The translations under genes were made by a program, and so were the position numbers. 64,000 bases of DNA from the NCBI RefSeq assembly GCF_902859825.1, contig NZ_CADIKB010000017.1, positions 1 through 64,000 of the forward strand, given 5' to 3'. The notes beneath the pieces were generated by a model that saw only the letters and a list, made by a program, of their open reading frames with translations, made no database searches and was not told the origin of the DNA. The stretch is from Paraburkholderia phenoliruptrix. GTDB taxonomy: Bacteria; Pseudomonadota; Gammaproteobacteria; Burkholderiales; Burkholderiaceae. Numbering within the stretch: position 1 is the first letter of the stretch; the number at the start of each line of letters is the position of its first letter. Of this stretch, positions 1 to 8,637 are shown piece after piece.

Positions 1-87
1 GCGGTTCTCCTTGGTTCCCTGTTCGGGAGGTTGGTCCTGGAAACCCGATTCTCTCGGATTCCACTGGCGAACCGCCGCCTTCAACCT

Positions 88-1542
88 TCAACTACGCCTG
101 GGACATTGCCCCCGGCGAGCATGCAGGTAGTGCATTTCCGGGCTGTCTTCCGCGGGTTTGTAAAACTTCAGCTGTTCGACGTCCGCGTCCGTGAGCGGCA
201 GGCGGAAGCGGTCGCGAAACGCCTTGAGGTCGTCGTAATCGAGCTTCTTCTGTTGATGCGTCGTCATGCGCCCCTGGCCCGCCGCACCCATGCCGAAGCC
301 CTTCATCGTTTTCGCGAGAATCACGGTCGGCTGGCCGCGATGCGCAAGTGCCTTTGCGTAAGCGGCGTGCAGTTTGCGCGCGTCGTGGCCGCCGCGCCGC
401 AAGCGGTCGATATCTTCGTCGCTCAATTGCCCGGCGAGCGCGGCGAGCTCCGGATTCTGGCCGAAGAAGCGCTCGCGGTTGTAGGCGCCGTCGTTAGCCG
501 AGAAGGTCTGGAACTGGCCGTCGACGGTCTGCGCAAACGCGCGCAGCAAGGCGCCGCTGCGGTCGCGCGCAAACAGCGCGTCCCAGTCCGAACCCCAGAT
601 CACCTTGATCACGTTCCAGCCGGCCCCGGTGAAATGCGCCTCGAGTTCGTCGGTGATGCGGCCGTTGCTGCGCACCGGGCCGTCCAGACGCTGCAAATTG
701 CAGTTGATCACGAACACCAGGTTGTCGAGCCCTTCGCGCGCGGCGAGCGACAACGCGCCGGTCGACTCGGGTTCGTCCATCTCGCCGTCGCCGAAAAAGC
801 CCCACACCTTGCGGCCTTGCGTGTGCGCGAGCCCGCGATTCGCGAGGTAGCGCATGAAGCGCGCCTGATAAATCGCGTTGATCGGGCCAATGCCCATGGA
901 GCCGGTCGGAAACTGCCAGAAATCCGGCATCAGCCACGGATGCGGATACGAACACAGCCCGGGCCCGCCGATCTCGCGACGGTAATGCCGCAGGTTCTCC
1001 TGCGACAGAAAGCCTTCCAGATACGCTCGCGCATACACGCCCGGCGACGAGTGCGGCTGGAAGTACACGAGGTCGCCCGCGCCCTCGCCTGCTCCCGCGC
1101 CTTTTTCCGAAGCCGACGCGCGAAAGAAATGGTTGAAGCCGACCTCGAACAGATCCGCCGCCGACGCGTAGCTCGCAATATGCCCGCCGAGTTCGCCGTA
1201 CGCCTTGTTCGCGCGCACCACCATCGCCAGCGCATTCCAGCGGAGCGCGGCCGCAAGCCGCTCTTCCAGCTCCAGATTGCCCGGATAGCGCGGCTCGTCC
1301 TCCGGCGCGATCGTGTTCCGGTACGGCGTCACATTGTTGCGCGCCGCTTCGACGCCGAGCGAGACGGCATGGCTCGCCAGCCTGTCGAAGAGAAACTGCG
1401 CGCGCTCGCGGCCCACGTGTTCGACAACGGCGTCCAGCGCCTCCAGCCACTCGGCGGTTTCCTGCGGATCGGCGTCCGCCGGCTCGGCACGGGCTGCACC
1501 GAGGGTCCGCCACTGCTCGCTACCGCCGGACAAATCCGTCAT
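88..1542 (-). pseudogene. Truncated homodimeric pyruvate dehydrogenase E1 component (AceE/MdeB-like)
   Basis: This encodes the N-terminal 484 residues of a homodimeric thiamine-diphosphate 2-oxoacid dehydrogenase E1, a family of about 890 residues that decarboxylates pyruvate (or 2-oxobutyrate in MdeB-type copies) for the lipoyl complex. The TPP-binding signature GDGEMDEPES and the family blocks HSSPGVYARAYLEG and SYPHPWLMPDFWQFPTGSMG are intact. The start at 1542 has GGAG 7 nt upstream. Identity with AceE stops at a YLHARR motif near residue 477. A few unrelated residues and a stop follow, and no frame of bases 1-107 resumes AceE, so about 400 C-terminal residues are missing. The divergent Lrp gene suggests a regulated secondary copy such as mdeB, whose known neighbour is the Lrp-type gene mdeR. 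A true deletion or rearrangement, or an assembly artefact near the window edge, would look the same. Confidence 0.75.
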
Positions 1543-1693
1543 GACATCACTCCGTGTCGACGCGTTCGGTTCACAATCGAGTGAGTCAATGGTACTTGCG
1601 AGTCGGCAAAATGAGCGTCTCATTTGCTTGAGATGTTAGGCTGCGATAGGCTATTTGTTCCGGATTTCCCACCGCTCACAGAAGATTTCAACT

Positions 1694-2221
1694 ATGACCA
1701 CGCCAACCCGGCGGCTTGACCGCATCGACATCGGCATCCTGAGCCAGTTGCAGCAGAACGCGCGCATCACCAATGCCGACCTGGCGCGCTCGGTGAATCT
1801 GTCGCCCACGCCGTGTTTTAACCGCGTGCGCGCGCTCGAAAAGCTCGGTCTCTTCAAGCAGCAGGTCACGCTGCTGAATCCGGAACCGCTTGGGCTGCGC
1901 ATCAACGTGTTCATTCAGGTGAGTCTGGAAAAGCAGGTGGAAGATGCGCTGCAGCGCTTCGAGCAGGCCATTGCGGAGCGCCCCGAGGTGATGGAGTGCT
2001 ATCTGATGACGGGCGACGCCGACTATCTGTTGCGCGTGGTGATGCCGGACATGCAGACACTCGAGCGTTTTATCGTCGATCATTTGACGAAGATTCCCGG
2101 CATTTCCAACATCCGTTCGAGCTTTGCGCTGAAACAGGTGCGCTACAAGACGGCGCTGCCGCTGCCCGCGTCCGGATTGACGCTGACGGACCCAGACGAC
2201 GTCGCGACCGACTGGCGCTGA
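1694..2221 (+). CDS. Lrp/AsnC family transcriptional regulator
   Basis: A 175-residue Lrp/AsnC regulator. The N-terminal winged HTH occupies about residues 7-60 (DRIDIGILSQLQQNARI, then SVNLSPTPCFNRVRALEKLG). The RAM ligand-binding and oligomerisation domain follows at about residues 65-145 with the usual GDADYLLRVV signature. A 19-residue tail is typical of MdeR/BkdR-type members. The ATG at 1694 is preferred over an upstream in-frame codon at 1655 because it places the HTH at the normal distance from the N-terminus. It is divergent from the truncated dehydrogenase gene, with a 151-nt shared promoter region, so control of that gene by a 2-oxoacid or amino-acid signal is likely. That link is inferred from position only. 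Confidence 0.9.
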   Translation: MTTPTRRLDRIDIGILSQLQQNARITNADLARSVNLSPTPCFNRVRALEKLGLFKQQVTLLNPEPLGLRINVFIQVSLEKQVEDALQRFEQAIAERPEVMECYLMTGDADYLLRVVMPDMQTLERFIVDHLTKIPGISNIRSSFALKQVRYKTALPLPASGLTLTDPDDVATDWR

Positions 2222-2284
2222 CGCGTCCTGCACGCGGCCCTCGCTTCGCGCAAACGCACGACCACTAATCAGGAGAAGAAAACG

Positions 2285-2710
2285 ATGAGCTACGACGACA
2301 GCAATCCGTTCGCGAAGATTCTGCGCGGCGAGCTACCGTGCATCAAGGTCGCGGAAAACGATGCAGCGCTCGCCTTCATGGATCTGATGCCGCAGGCCGA
2401 GGGCCACGTGCTGGTCGTGCCGAAGGAAGCCGCCGCGGAGATTTTCGATTTGTCGGACGCGGCGACGGTGGCCTGCATGCGCATGACGCAAAAGCTCGCC
2501 ATTGCGGTGCGCGCGGCGTTGCAACCGGACGGCATATTCATCGGCCAGTTCAACGGCGCGGCGGCGGGCCAGACGGTGCCGCACGTGCACTTTCACGTGA
2601 TTCCGCGTTGGGAAGGCCAGCCGCTGCGCCTGCACGCCCGCGAGGTCGCCGACGCGGACACGCTCGAAGCGCTGGCCAAACGCATCCGAGCGCACTGGCG
2701 CGCGGATTGA
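2285..2710 (+). CDS. HIT family nucleotide-binding hydrolase (HinT-like)
   Basis: A 141-residue histidine-triad protein. The triad motif HVHFHVIP carries His100, His102 and His104, and the middle histidine is the nucleophile in the family. The N-terminal NPFAKILRGELP and FMDLMPQAEGHVLVVPK blocks are those of HinT/HIT1 hydrolases, which cleave nucleoside phosphoramidates or adenylates in the cytoplasm. A good ribosome site, AGGAGAA, sits 7 nt before the start. It lies 63 nt after the Lrp gene on the same strand and may be cotranscribed with it. Length is normal and no key residue is missing. The in vivo substrate cannot be read from the sequence. Confidence 0.93.
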   Translation: MSYDDSNPFAKILRGELPCIKVAENDAALAFMDLMPQAEGHVLVVPKEAAAEIFDLSDAATVACMRMTQKLAIAVRAALQPDGIFIGQFNGAAAGQTVPHVHFHVIPRWEGQPLRLHAREVADADTLEALAKRIRAHWRAD

Positions 2711-2774
2711 CGGACTGCGCTCAGGCACTCGCATGCGGCGCGCCGGTGTATCGCGTCAAGCACACACGCGCCGC

Positions 2775-2987
2775 TTACAGCCGATGCCGCGAACGACGCA
2801 GCGGATGGCGCCAGTCCAGCCGCCGCGGCTTTGCATGCAGCGGACGCATGTCGTGCAAATGCCGGTGTTCCTGCCACAATTCGTCGGAGAAAAGAAACGC
2901 GACGATCAGCAGCGGAAGGACAAGAAAAACGCCCAATATCACGTTCTCGATCACGGTGGCCTCCGTTTGCTCGAGCATGGAATCCAT
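2775..2987 (-). CDS. Small single-span membrane protein, hypothetical
   Basis: A 70-residue protein that I do not recognise. One hydrophobic segment at about residues 15-33 (VILGVFLVLPLLIVAFLF) is followed by an acidic SDEL turn and a strongly basic His/Arg-rich cytoplasmic-type tail of about 35 residues ending RRSRHRL. This makes it a probable inner-membrane protein with N-out, C-in topology. The start at 2987 is chosen over longer in-frame options; a second ATG at 2978 is equally possible and neither has a strong ribosome site. It is convergent with the HIT gene. Membrane-like composition in an otherwise GC-rich region supports real coding, but the case rests on composition alone. Confidence 0.5.
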   Translation of the reverse strand: MDSMLEQTEATVIENVILGVFLVLPLLIVAFLFSDELWQEHRHLHDMRPLHAKPRRLDWRHPLRRSRHRL

Positions 2988-3452
2988 TCTAGAGCACCGC
3001 ACGTACCCGCACTGCCGACCACCGCGCATTAACCTGTGCGCACCACATAGAACGTGAGCTGGCATTGTTTATCTTCTGCATCTGCCGCTTTAATTCGCGT
3101 CCTGCGTGCGACGATATGAACGACTTTGTGTGCAATGCACCAAGCGCATTTCCGTTTGTAGTAAATCGCTTAAATCGACTCTCGCGTTTACGCTAATGCG
3201 GGCCGCAAACCATTACTGGTGAAAGCGGTGCGCATGCCGGGTCGTTTAGTTATCCATTGCAGTTTCGCCGCTTTTTCCGGCTGCCTAAGGTTTAGGCACC
3301 TGCGCCGCGCGGTGCGACAATTCGCCGCTGTTGCAACCGCACACAAGATGTGCTTGTTGTTCTGCGGCGTTCTCCTAAAGTGCAAGGTGCGGGTTAGACG
3401 ATGGAGTTAAATACATAGCTAACCTGAGCATTTGGCCCGCACCGGAGGAACT
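2988..3452. other. Intergenic region without a recognised gene
   Basis: A stretch of 465 nt that is less GC-rich than its surroundings (for example 3060-3190). It should hold the divergent promoters of the small membrane protein and of the exported protein at 3453. Two short open frames on opposite strands around 3190-3410 lack family features and I do not support them. No terminator hairpin or known RNA motif was recognised. Confidence 0.4.
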
Positions 3453-3791
3453 ATGAAAACTCGACTCGCCCTTGTTTTCGCCATTGCAAGTCTGGCTGCC
3501 GCAACCGTTCAGGCGCAAGACGTCGTGATCAAGCCGCAGCAGACCATTCAGTTCAAGGCCAACTCGTATGGCTGCCTGTCGAAAGACAAGCTCGACGCCG
3601 TCGACCAGCACGCGCAAGCCGGTGAACAGCAGAAAATGCAGGAGTTCTTCTCTGGATACCAATGCGTTTCCACGCCGGAGAATTCGAGCTTCCGCGTGGT
3701 GCGCGTGGTCGGTCACGACTTCGAGTTCGTGAATGCCGGCAATAGCGACACGCAAGGCCTCTGGGCAAACGACCGATTCATCAAGCAATAA
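3453..3791 (+). CDS. Exported small periplasmic protein, hypothetical
   Basis: A 112-residue protein starting at an ATG 6 nt after GGAGGA, a near-perfect ribosome site. Residues 1-22 form a classical Sec signal peptide (MKTRLALVFAIASLAAATVQA, cleavage expected after AQA). The mature part is about 90 residues with two cysteines (in YGCLSK and YQCVST) about 30 residues apart that could form a disulfide. There are no membrane segments after the signal. I do not recognise a named family. Neighbours give no functional hint: it is monocistronic, between a 465-nt intergenic region and a bidirectional terminator. Confidence 0.8.
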   Translation: MKTRLALVFAIASLAAATVQAQDVVIKPQQTIQFKANSYGCLSKDKLDAVDQHAQAGEQQKMQEFFSGYQCVSTPENSSFRVVRVVGHDFEFVNAGNSDTQGLWANDRFIKQ

Positions 3792-3910
3792 GCTTTTCGC
3801 GCTTCGGCTTTTAGCGCGTCGTCACGCACGCGCCCCGATAATACGCGGGAGCGCAGTGCGAACATGCGCATTCTCCGGCTTTAAATACCGGAGACGGCAA
3901 GCTTGCGATT

Positions 3911-3953
3911 AAAAAATCGGCGAGACACGGTTAGGTGTCCCGCCGATTTTTAT
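3911..3953. terminator. Bidirectional rho-independent terminator
   Basis: A long hairpin: AAAATCGGCG plus GACAC pair across a GGTTAG loop with GTGTC plus CGCCGATTTT, one internal mismatch. A-runs on the left and T-runs on the right let it stop transcription both ways. It closes the exported-protein gene from the left and the L-arabonate dehydratase operon from the right. Confidence 0.85.
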
Positions 3954-4075
3954 TTTGCGCAGCGAGATAACACACGAAGCGAAAAAAAACCGATGCGGCA
4001 TATCATCCGCATCGGCAGTACGCCTTCTCGCAAAGCGCAGAAACACGTTTTATCTGGTCGACCCGCTCGCGTCTG

Positions 4076-5809
4076 TCAGTGAGAATCGCGCGGCACCGGC
4101 GCGCCGCTCGAACCGACCAGGAAGTCGAGGTCCGCACCCTGATCCGCCTGCAGCACGTGCTCGACGTAGAGCTTGTAGTAGCCGCGCTTGGGTGACTCGG
4201 GCGCCTGCCACGCTGCGCGCCGGCGCTCGAGCTCCTCGTCGCTGACTTCGAGGTGCAGGCGCCGCGCCTCCACGTCGAGTTCGATCATGTCGCCGGTTCG
4301 CACGAGGGCAAGCGGGCCGCCCGCGGCCGCTTCCGGCGACACGTGCAGCACCACCGCGCCGTACGCGGTACCGCTCATGCGTCCGTCGGAAATGCGCACC
4401 ATGTCCGTAATGCCTTTTTGCAGCACCTTTTTCGGCAACGGCATGTTGCCCACTTCGGCGAAGCCCGGATAGCCCTTCGGCCCGGCACCCTTCAACACCA
4501 TGATGCAGTTCTCGTCGATGTCGAGCGACTCGTCGTCGATCTTCGCGTGCAGTTCCTCGATGTTCTCGAACACCACCGCACGGCCGCGGTGTTTCAGCAG
4601 TTCCGCAGTGGCCGCCGACGGCTTGATCACCGCGCCGTTCGGCGCGAGATTGCCCTTTAGCACGGCAATGCCCGCCTTCGCCTTGAACGGCTCGGCGAAC
4701 GTGGTGATGACTTTCTCGTCGTAATTCTGGGCGTTGCGCACGTTGTCCCAGATCGTCTTGCCGTTGACCGTCAACGCTTCGCGATGCAACAGACCCTGTT
4801 CGCCGAGTTGCTTGAGCACCGCCGGCAACCCGCCCGCGTAGTAGAAATCTTCCATCAGGTATTCGCCCGACGGCTGCAGGTTCACGAGACACGGCACGTT
4901 GGAGCCGAGCTCCCAGTCTTCCAGCGAGAGCTCCACGCCGATGCGCTTGGCCAGCGCGATCAGGTGCACGACCGCATTGGTCGAGCCGCCAATCGCCGCG
5001 TTCGTGCGAATCGCGTTTTCGAACGCCTGGCGCGTCAGGATCTTGTCCATCGTCAGATCCTCGCGGACCATGTCGACAATGCGTCGGCCGGCCATATGCG
5101 CGAGCACCTGACGGCGCGCGTCGACCGCCGGAATGGCCGCGTTGTGCGGCAAACCCATGCCGAGCGATTCGACCATCGAAGCCATCGTGGAAGCCGTGCC
5201 CATTGTCATGCAGTGGCCGCGCGAGCGGTTCATGCACGACTCGGCCTCGGTGAATTCTTCCTGCGTCATCGTGCCGGCGCGCACTTCCTCCGACATCTGC
5301 CAGACGCCCGTGCCCGAGCCGATATGCTTACCGCGAAAGCGGCCGTTCAGCATCGGTCCGCCCGACACGGCGAGCGCCGGCAGATTGCAGGACGCCGCGC
5401 CCATCAGCAGCGCGGGCGTCGTTTTATCGCAGCCGACGAGCAGAATCACGCCGTCCATCGGATTGCCGCGGATCGATTCCTCGACATCCATCGAAGCGAG
5501 GTTGCGAAACAGCATGGCCGTCGGCCGCAGATTCGTTTCGCCAAGCGACATCACCGGAAATTCGAGCGGCAGGCCGCCGGCCTCGTGCACGCCTTTTTTC
5601 ACATACTCGGCGAGTTCGCGGAAATGCGCGTTGCAAGGCGTGAGTTCCGACCACGTATTGCAGATGCCGATCACCGGACGTCCGTCGAATTCGTCGTGCG
5701 GAATGCCCTGGTTTTTCATCCACGAGCGATGCAGAAACCCGTCGCGGTCCTTGAGGCCAAACCACGCCTGGCTGCGCAGCGGCTTTTTAGTCTGGTTGGA
5801 ATCAGCCAT
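4076..5809 (-). CDS. araC: L-arabonate dehydratase (IlvD/Edd family)
   Basis: A 577-residue enzyme of the IlvD/Edd family that converts L-arabonate to L-2-keto-3-deoxyarabonate in the non-phosphorylating L-arabinose pathway (araC in Azospirillum nomenclature, not the E. coli regulator). The [2Fe-2S] ligands match the structurally characterised Rhizobium enzyme: Cys59 (TPCN), Cys127 (GCDKTTPA) and Cys200 (HCMTMGTAST), with the active-site Ser in RMSGT near residue 479. The start at 5809 follows AGGAGATTTC. It is the last gene of the operon after an AraFGH-type importer and ends about 120 nt before a strong terminator. A D-xylonate or other pentonate specificity cannot be excluded, but length and motifs fit the arabonate group best. 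Confidence 0.88.
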   Translation of the reverse strand: MADSNQTKKPLRSQAWFGLKDRDGFLHRSWMKNQGIPHDEFDGRPVIGICNTWSELTPCNAHFRELAEYVKKGVHEAGGLPLEFPVMSLGETNLRPTAMLFRNLASMDVEESIRGNPMDGVILLVGCDKTTPALLMGAASCNLPALAVSGGPMLNGRFRGKHIGSGTGVWQMSEEVRAGTMTQEEFTEAESCMNRSRGHCMTMGTASTMASMVESLGMGLPHNAAIPAVDARRQVLAHMAGRRIVDMVREDLTMDKILTRQAFENAIRTNAAIGGSTNAVVHLIALAKRIGVELSLEDWELGSNVPCLVNLQPSGEYLMEDFYYAGGLPAVLKQLGEQGLLHREALTVNGKTIWDNVRNAQNYDEKVITTFAEPFKAKAGIAVLKGNLAPNGAVIKPSAATAELLKHRGRAVVFENIEELHAKIDDESLDIDENCIMVLKGAGPKGYPGFAEVGNMPLPKKVLQKGITDMVRISDGRMSGTAYGAVVLHVSPEAAAGGPLALVRTGDMIELDVEARRLHLEVSDEELERRRAAWQAPESPKRGYYKLYVEHVLQADQGADLDFLVGSSGAPVPRDSH

Positions 5810-5859
5810 GAAATCTCCTGTTGGCAAACGTGTAGAGCGGGGCGCGCAATCGGAATGTT

Positions 5860-6864
5860 TCAGTGCACGCGCTTGCTGCGGCGGAACTGGTCGAACAGCA
5901 CCGCGAGCAGCAGAATCCCGCCGCGAATCAGGTATTGATAGAAAGTCGGCACATTCATCAGGCTCATCGCGTCCTGCACCGAGCCCATGATGAGCACGCC
6001 CACCAGCACGCCGGAAATCGTCGCAACGCCGCCAGTCAGCGACACGCCGCCGAGCACGCACGCGGAAATCACGCCGAGCTCCAGGCCGACCGACGTTTTC
6101 GGATCGCCGAGACTCATACGCGACGCAAGCATCACGCCCGCAAAACCGGTAACGAGACCCTGCAGCACGAACACCGTGATCTTGATGCGGGTGACGGGCA
6201 GGCCTGCGAGCAGCGCCGCCTCGCTATTGCCGCCGACAGCCAGCACGTTCTTGCCGAACACGGTTTTCTTCAGCAGAAAACCGAACAGCACGAAGCCGAT
6301 GATGTTGCTCCAGATCGGATACGAAATGCCGAGGAACGAGCCGCCGCCCAGGTCGAAGAATCGTTCTTCGGAAATCATCACCGCGTCGCCGCTCGACGTG
6401 ATGTACGCGAGGCCGCGCACGACTTCCATCATCGCAAGCGTGACGATCAGCGAGTTGATCTTGTAGCGTGCCACGAGCACGCCGTTCACGAGCCCGACCA
6501 CGCCGCCCGCGACCACACCCGCGGCCACGCCGAGCAGCACGCTATGCGTCGCCGTGATGAGCGTCGACGCCACCACGCCGGCAAACGCTACGATCGAGGC
6601 GACCGACAGATCCACTTCGCCGAGCGCGAGCACGAACATCATCGTCACGGAGATCGAACCGATCAGCGTGACGGAAAGCAGCAGGCCCTGAATATTTCGC
6701 GAGCTGAGGAAGTCGGGCACGGTGAACGACAACACCGCGAACAGGATGACGAACACCATCACGATGCCGGACTTGTTGATCAGATCCCACGTGCGCGCGG
6801 CGCGCGCACTCAAGCCTGCCGAGGCGACGGCCGGCGTGGAGGATTCGGTTGAAGGTGTATTCAT
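5860..6864 (-). CDS. araH: Sugar ABC transporter permease, AraH/RbsC type
   Basis: A 334-residue inner-membrane permease of the carbohydrate-uptake-2 family, with a 27-residue Ala/Ser-rich cytoplasmic head followed by about 8-10 hydrophobic segments. The family features GEVDLSVASIVAFAGVV and SMSLG-DPKTSVGLELGVISACVLGGVSLTGG are present; the second is the conserved loop seen in RbsC/AraH. It lies 97 nt downstream of the ATPase gene and 50 nt upstream of the dehydratase, in the order binding protein, ATPase, permease, dehydratase. It forms the membrane channel of the L-arabinose importer predicted from the pathway context. Confidence 0.9.
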   Translation of the reverse strand: MNTPSTESSTPAVASAGLSARAARTWDLINKSGIVMVFVILFAVLSFTVPDFLSSRNIQGLLLSVTLIGSISVTMMFVLALGEVDLSVASIVAFAGVVASTLITATHSVLLGVAAGVVAGGVVGLVNGVLVARYKINSLIVTLAMMEVVRGLAYITSSGDAVMISEERFFDLGGGSFLGISYPIWSNIIGFVLFGFLLKKTVFGKNVLAVGGNSEAALLAGLPVTRIKITVFVLQGLVTGFAGVMLASRMSLGDPKTSVGLELGVISACVLGGVSLTGGVATISGVLVGVLIMGSVQDAMSLMNVPTFYQYLIRGGILLLAVLFDQFRRSKRVH

Positions 6865-6961
6865 GATGTGTGTTCCGTTTCAATGCCGCAGTTTCGGTTC
6901 AGCGGCGCCATTCAGTTGCGTTCGGTTCGGCCGGCGATGGGCGAAGATGGAGCCGGCATGT

Positions 6962-8524
6962 CTAGCGGGGCAGGGCGAGCTTGATGAGCGCGTCGGGCGT
7001 GGCCTGCGCTTTCGGCAGATCACCGACGAGGCGTCCTTCCTTCATCACGATCACGCGATCCGTCACGCCGATCACTTCCGCCAGGTCGCTCGACACCACG
7101 ATCACCGTGCGGCCCGCTTCGGCGAGTCCATACAGCAGTCCGTAAATTTCACTGCGCGCGCCGACGTCAATGCCGCGCGTGGGTTCGTCCATCAGAAACA
7201 CGTCGATCTCTTCGGCGAGCCAGCGCGACAAGATCACCTTCTGCTGATTGCCGCCCGAGAGCGTGCCGATCGGCGTCTCGCCATTGCGTGTCTTGATGGC
7301 GAGCTTGCCGATGAACTCCTTCGCGGTCTGCGCTTCCTTGCGGCCGTTGAGCACGTTGAAACGGCTGAAATGCCGGCGGCAGCTGATATTGAGGTTGTCG
7401 GATACCGAAGCGATCGAGACAATGCCTTCCTGCTTGCGATCTTCCGGACAGAGCGCGACGCCCGCGCGCACCGCGTCGCGCGGCGTGGCAAAGCGCACCG
7501 GCTTGCCTTTGAGCGTGATTTCGCCGGCGGTCGGCTTCACCGCGCCGTAGATGAGCTTCATCAACTCCGAGCGCCCCGCGCCCACGAGTCCGAAGAAGCC
7601 GACAATTTCGCCCTTGCGCGCGGAAAAAGTGGCGGGCTCGCGCAGGCCCGGACCCAGGACGCCTTTCACGTCGAGCTGCACGTCGCCGAGTTCGCGCGTG
7701 CGATAGCCGTACACGTCCGCGATAGAACGGCCCACCATGCAGCTGATCAAACGATCGCGGTCGAGCCCGGCGCCTGCGTCGAACGTATCGATGCGGCGGC
7801 CGTCGCGGAACACGGTCACGCGGTCGCACAACTCGTAGACCTCGTCCATGCGATGCGTGACGTAGATGATCGCGCGGCCCTCAGCCCGCAACGCGCGAAT
7901 GATCCGGAACAGTTGCGTGGTCTCGCGCGACGACAGCGAACTGGTCGGTTCGTCGAACGCGATCACGCGCGCGTCGCGCATCAGCGCCTTGCCGATCTCG
8001 ATCATCTGCCGCTGACCGATGGACAGATTCTTCACCTGCTGCGACGGGTCGATTTTTTCGCCGAGCCGTTCGAGCTCGTGCAGCGCGCGCGCCGCCAGCG
8101 TCTTTTCGTCCAGCACACCGAAGCGATTGGGCAGCGCGCCGAGCATCAGGTTTTCCGCGACCGTCAGCTCGGGCACGAGATGCAGTTCCTGATAGATGAT
8201 CGCGACGCCCGCCGCAATGGCCGCTTTCGTCGTCGTGAACTGCTGCTCGACGCCGCCGAGCGACAGCGTGCCCGCAGCCGGCTGATTGACGCCGGAGAGC
8301 ACTTTCAGCAGCGTCGATTTGCCGGCGCCGTTTTCGCCCATCAGGCCATGCACTTCGCCGGGCCGCACTTCGAGCGACACCTGGTCGAGTGCGAGCACGC
8401 CGGGAAAACGCACGGTAATGCCGTCGAGTTGCAGATACGGCTCGGTGGACGCAAGCGCAGGCGAGAGCGCTTGCACCGGCTCAGCAGTGCCGGCGGAAGA
8501 CGCAGTGTGTGAGGACATCATCAA
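6962..8524 (-). CDS. araG: Sugar ABC transporter ATP-binding protein, AraG type
   Basis: A 520-residue tandem ATPase typical of carbohydrate-uptake-2 importers. The first half carries Walker A GENGAGKST (near residue 64), signature LSIGQRQ and Walker B VIAFDEPT. The second half has the usual degenerate P-loop GLVGAGRSEL, then signature LSGGNQQK and Walker B FLMDEPTRGID. GAGG sits 8 nt before the first of three adjacent ATG codons (8524, 8521, 8518), so 8524 is chosen. It is flanked by the binding protein and the permease on the same strand. It energises sugar import by ATP hydrolysis at the cytoplasmic face. Confidence 0.92.
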   Translation of the reverse strand: MMMSSHTASSAGTAEPVQALSPALASTEPYLQLDGITVRFPGVLALDQVSLEVRPGEVHGLMGENGAGKSTLLKVLSGVNQPAAGTLSLGGVEQQFTTTKAAIAAGVAIIYQELHLVPELTVAENLMLGALPNRFGVLDEKTLAARALHELERLGEKIDPSQQVKNLSIGQRQMIEIGKALMRDARVIAFDEPTSSLSSRETTQLFRIIRALRAEGRAIIYVTHRMDEVYELCDRVTVFRDGRRIDTFDAGAGLDRDRLISCMVGRSIADVYGYRTRELGDVQLDVKGVLGPGLREPATFSARKGEIVGFFGLVGAGRSELMKLIYGAVKPTAGEITLKGKPVRFATPRDAVRAGVALCPEDRKQEGIVSIASVSDNLNISCRRHFSRFNVLNGRKEAQTAKEFIGKLAIKTRNGETPIGTLSGGNQQKVILSRWLAEEIDVFLMDEPTRGIDVGARSEIYGLLYGLAEAGRTVIVVSSDLAEVIGVTDRVIVMKEGRLVGDLPKAQATPDALIKLALPR

Positions 8525-8637
8525 AAAAACCTCAGTGGTGAACAGGCTGTGCGGGCCGCTCCCGCTTCACGCGAGTTGCGAATGGGCGATTTGGCGAACT
8601 GCGGCGCGGCCCGCCGCGTGCGAAAGCGAAACGCGGC

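Noticed and set aside
31..1584. 517-codon plus-strand open frame opposite the truncated dehydrogenase
   Set aside because: Arg/Ala-rich shadow; the minus strand shows clear AceE motifs over the same span.
6722..8512. 596-codon plus-strand open frame opposite araG and araH
   Set aside because: No recognisable domain, while both minus-strand proteins have full ABC transporter motifs.
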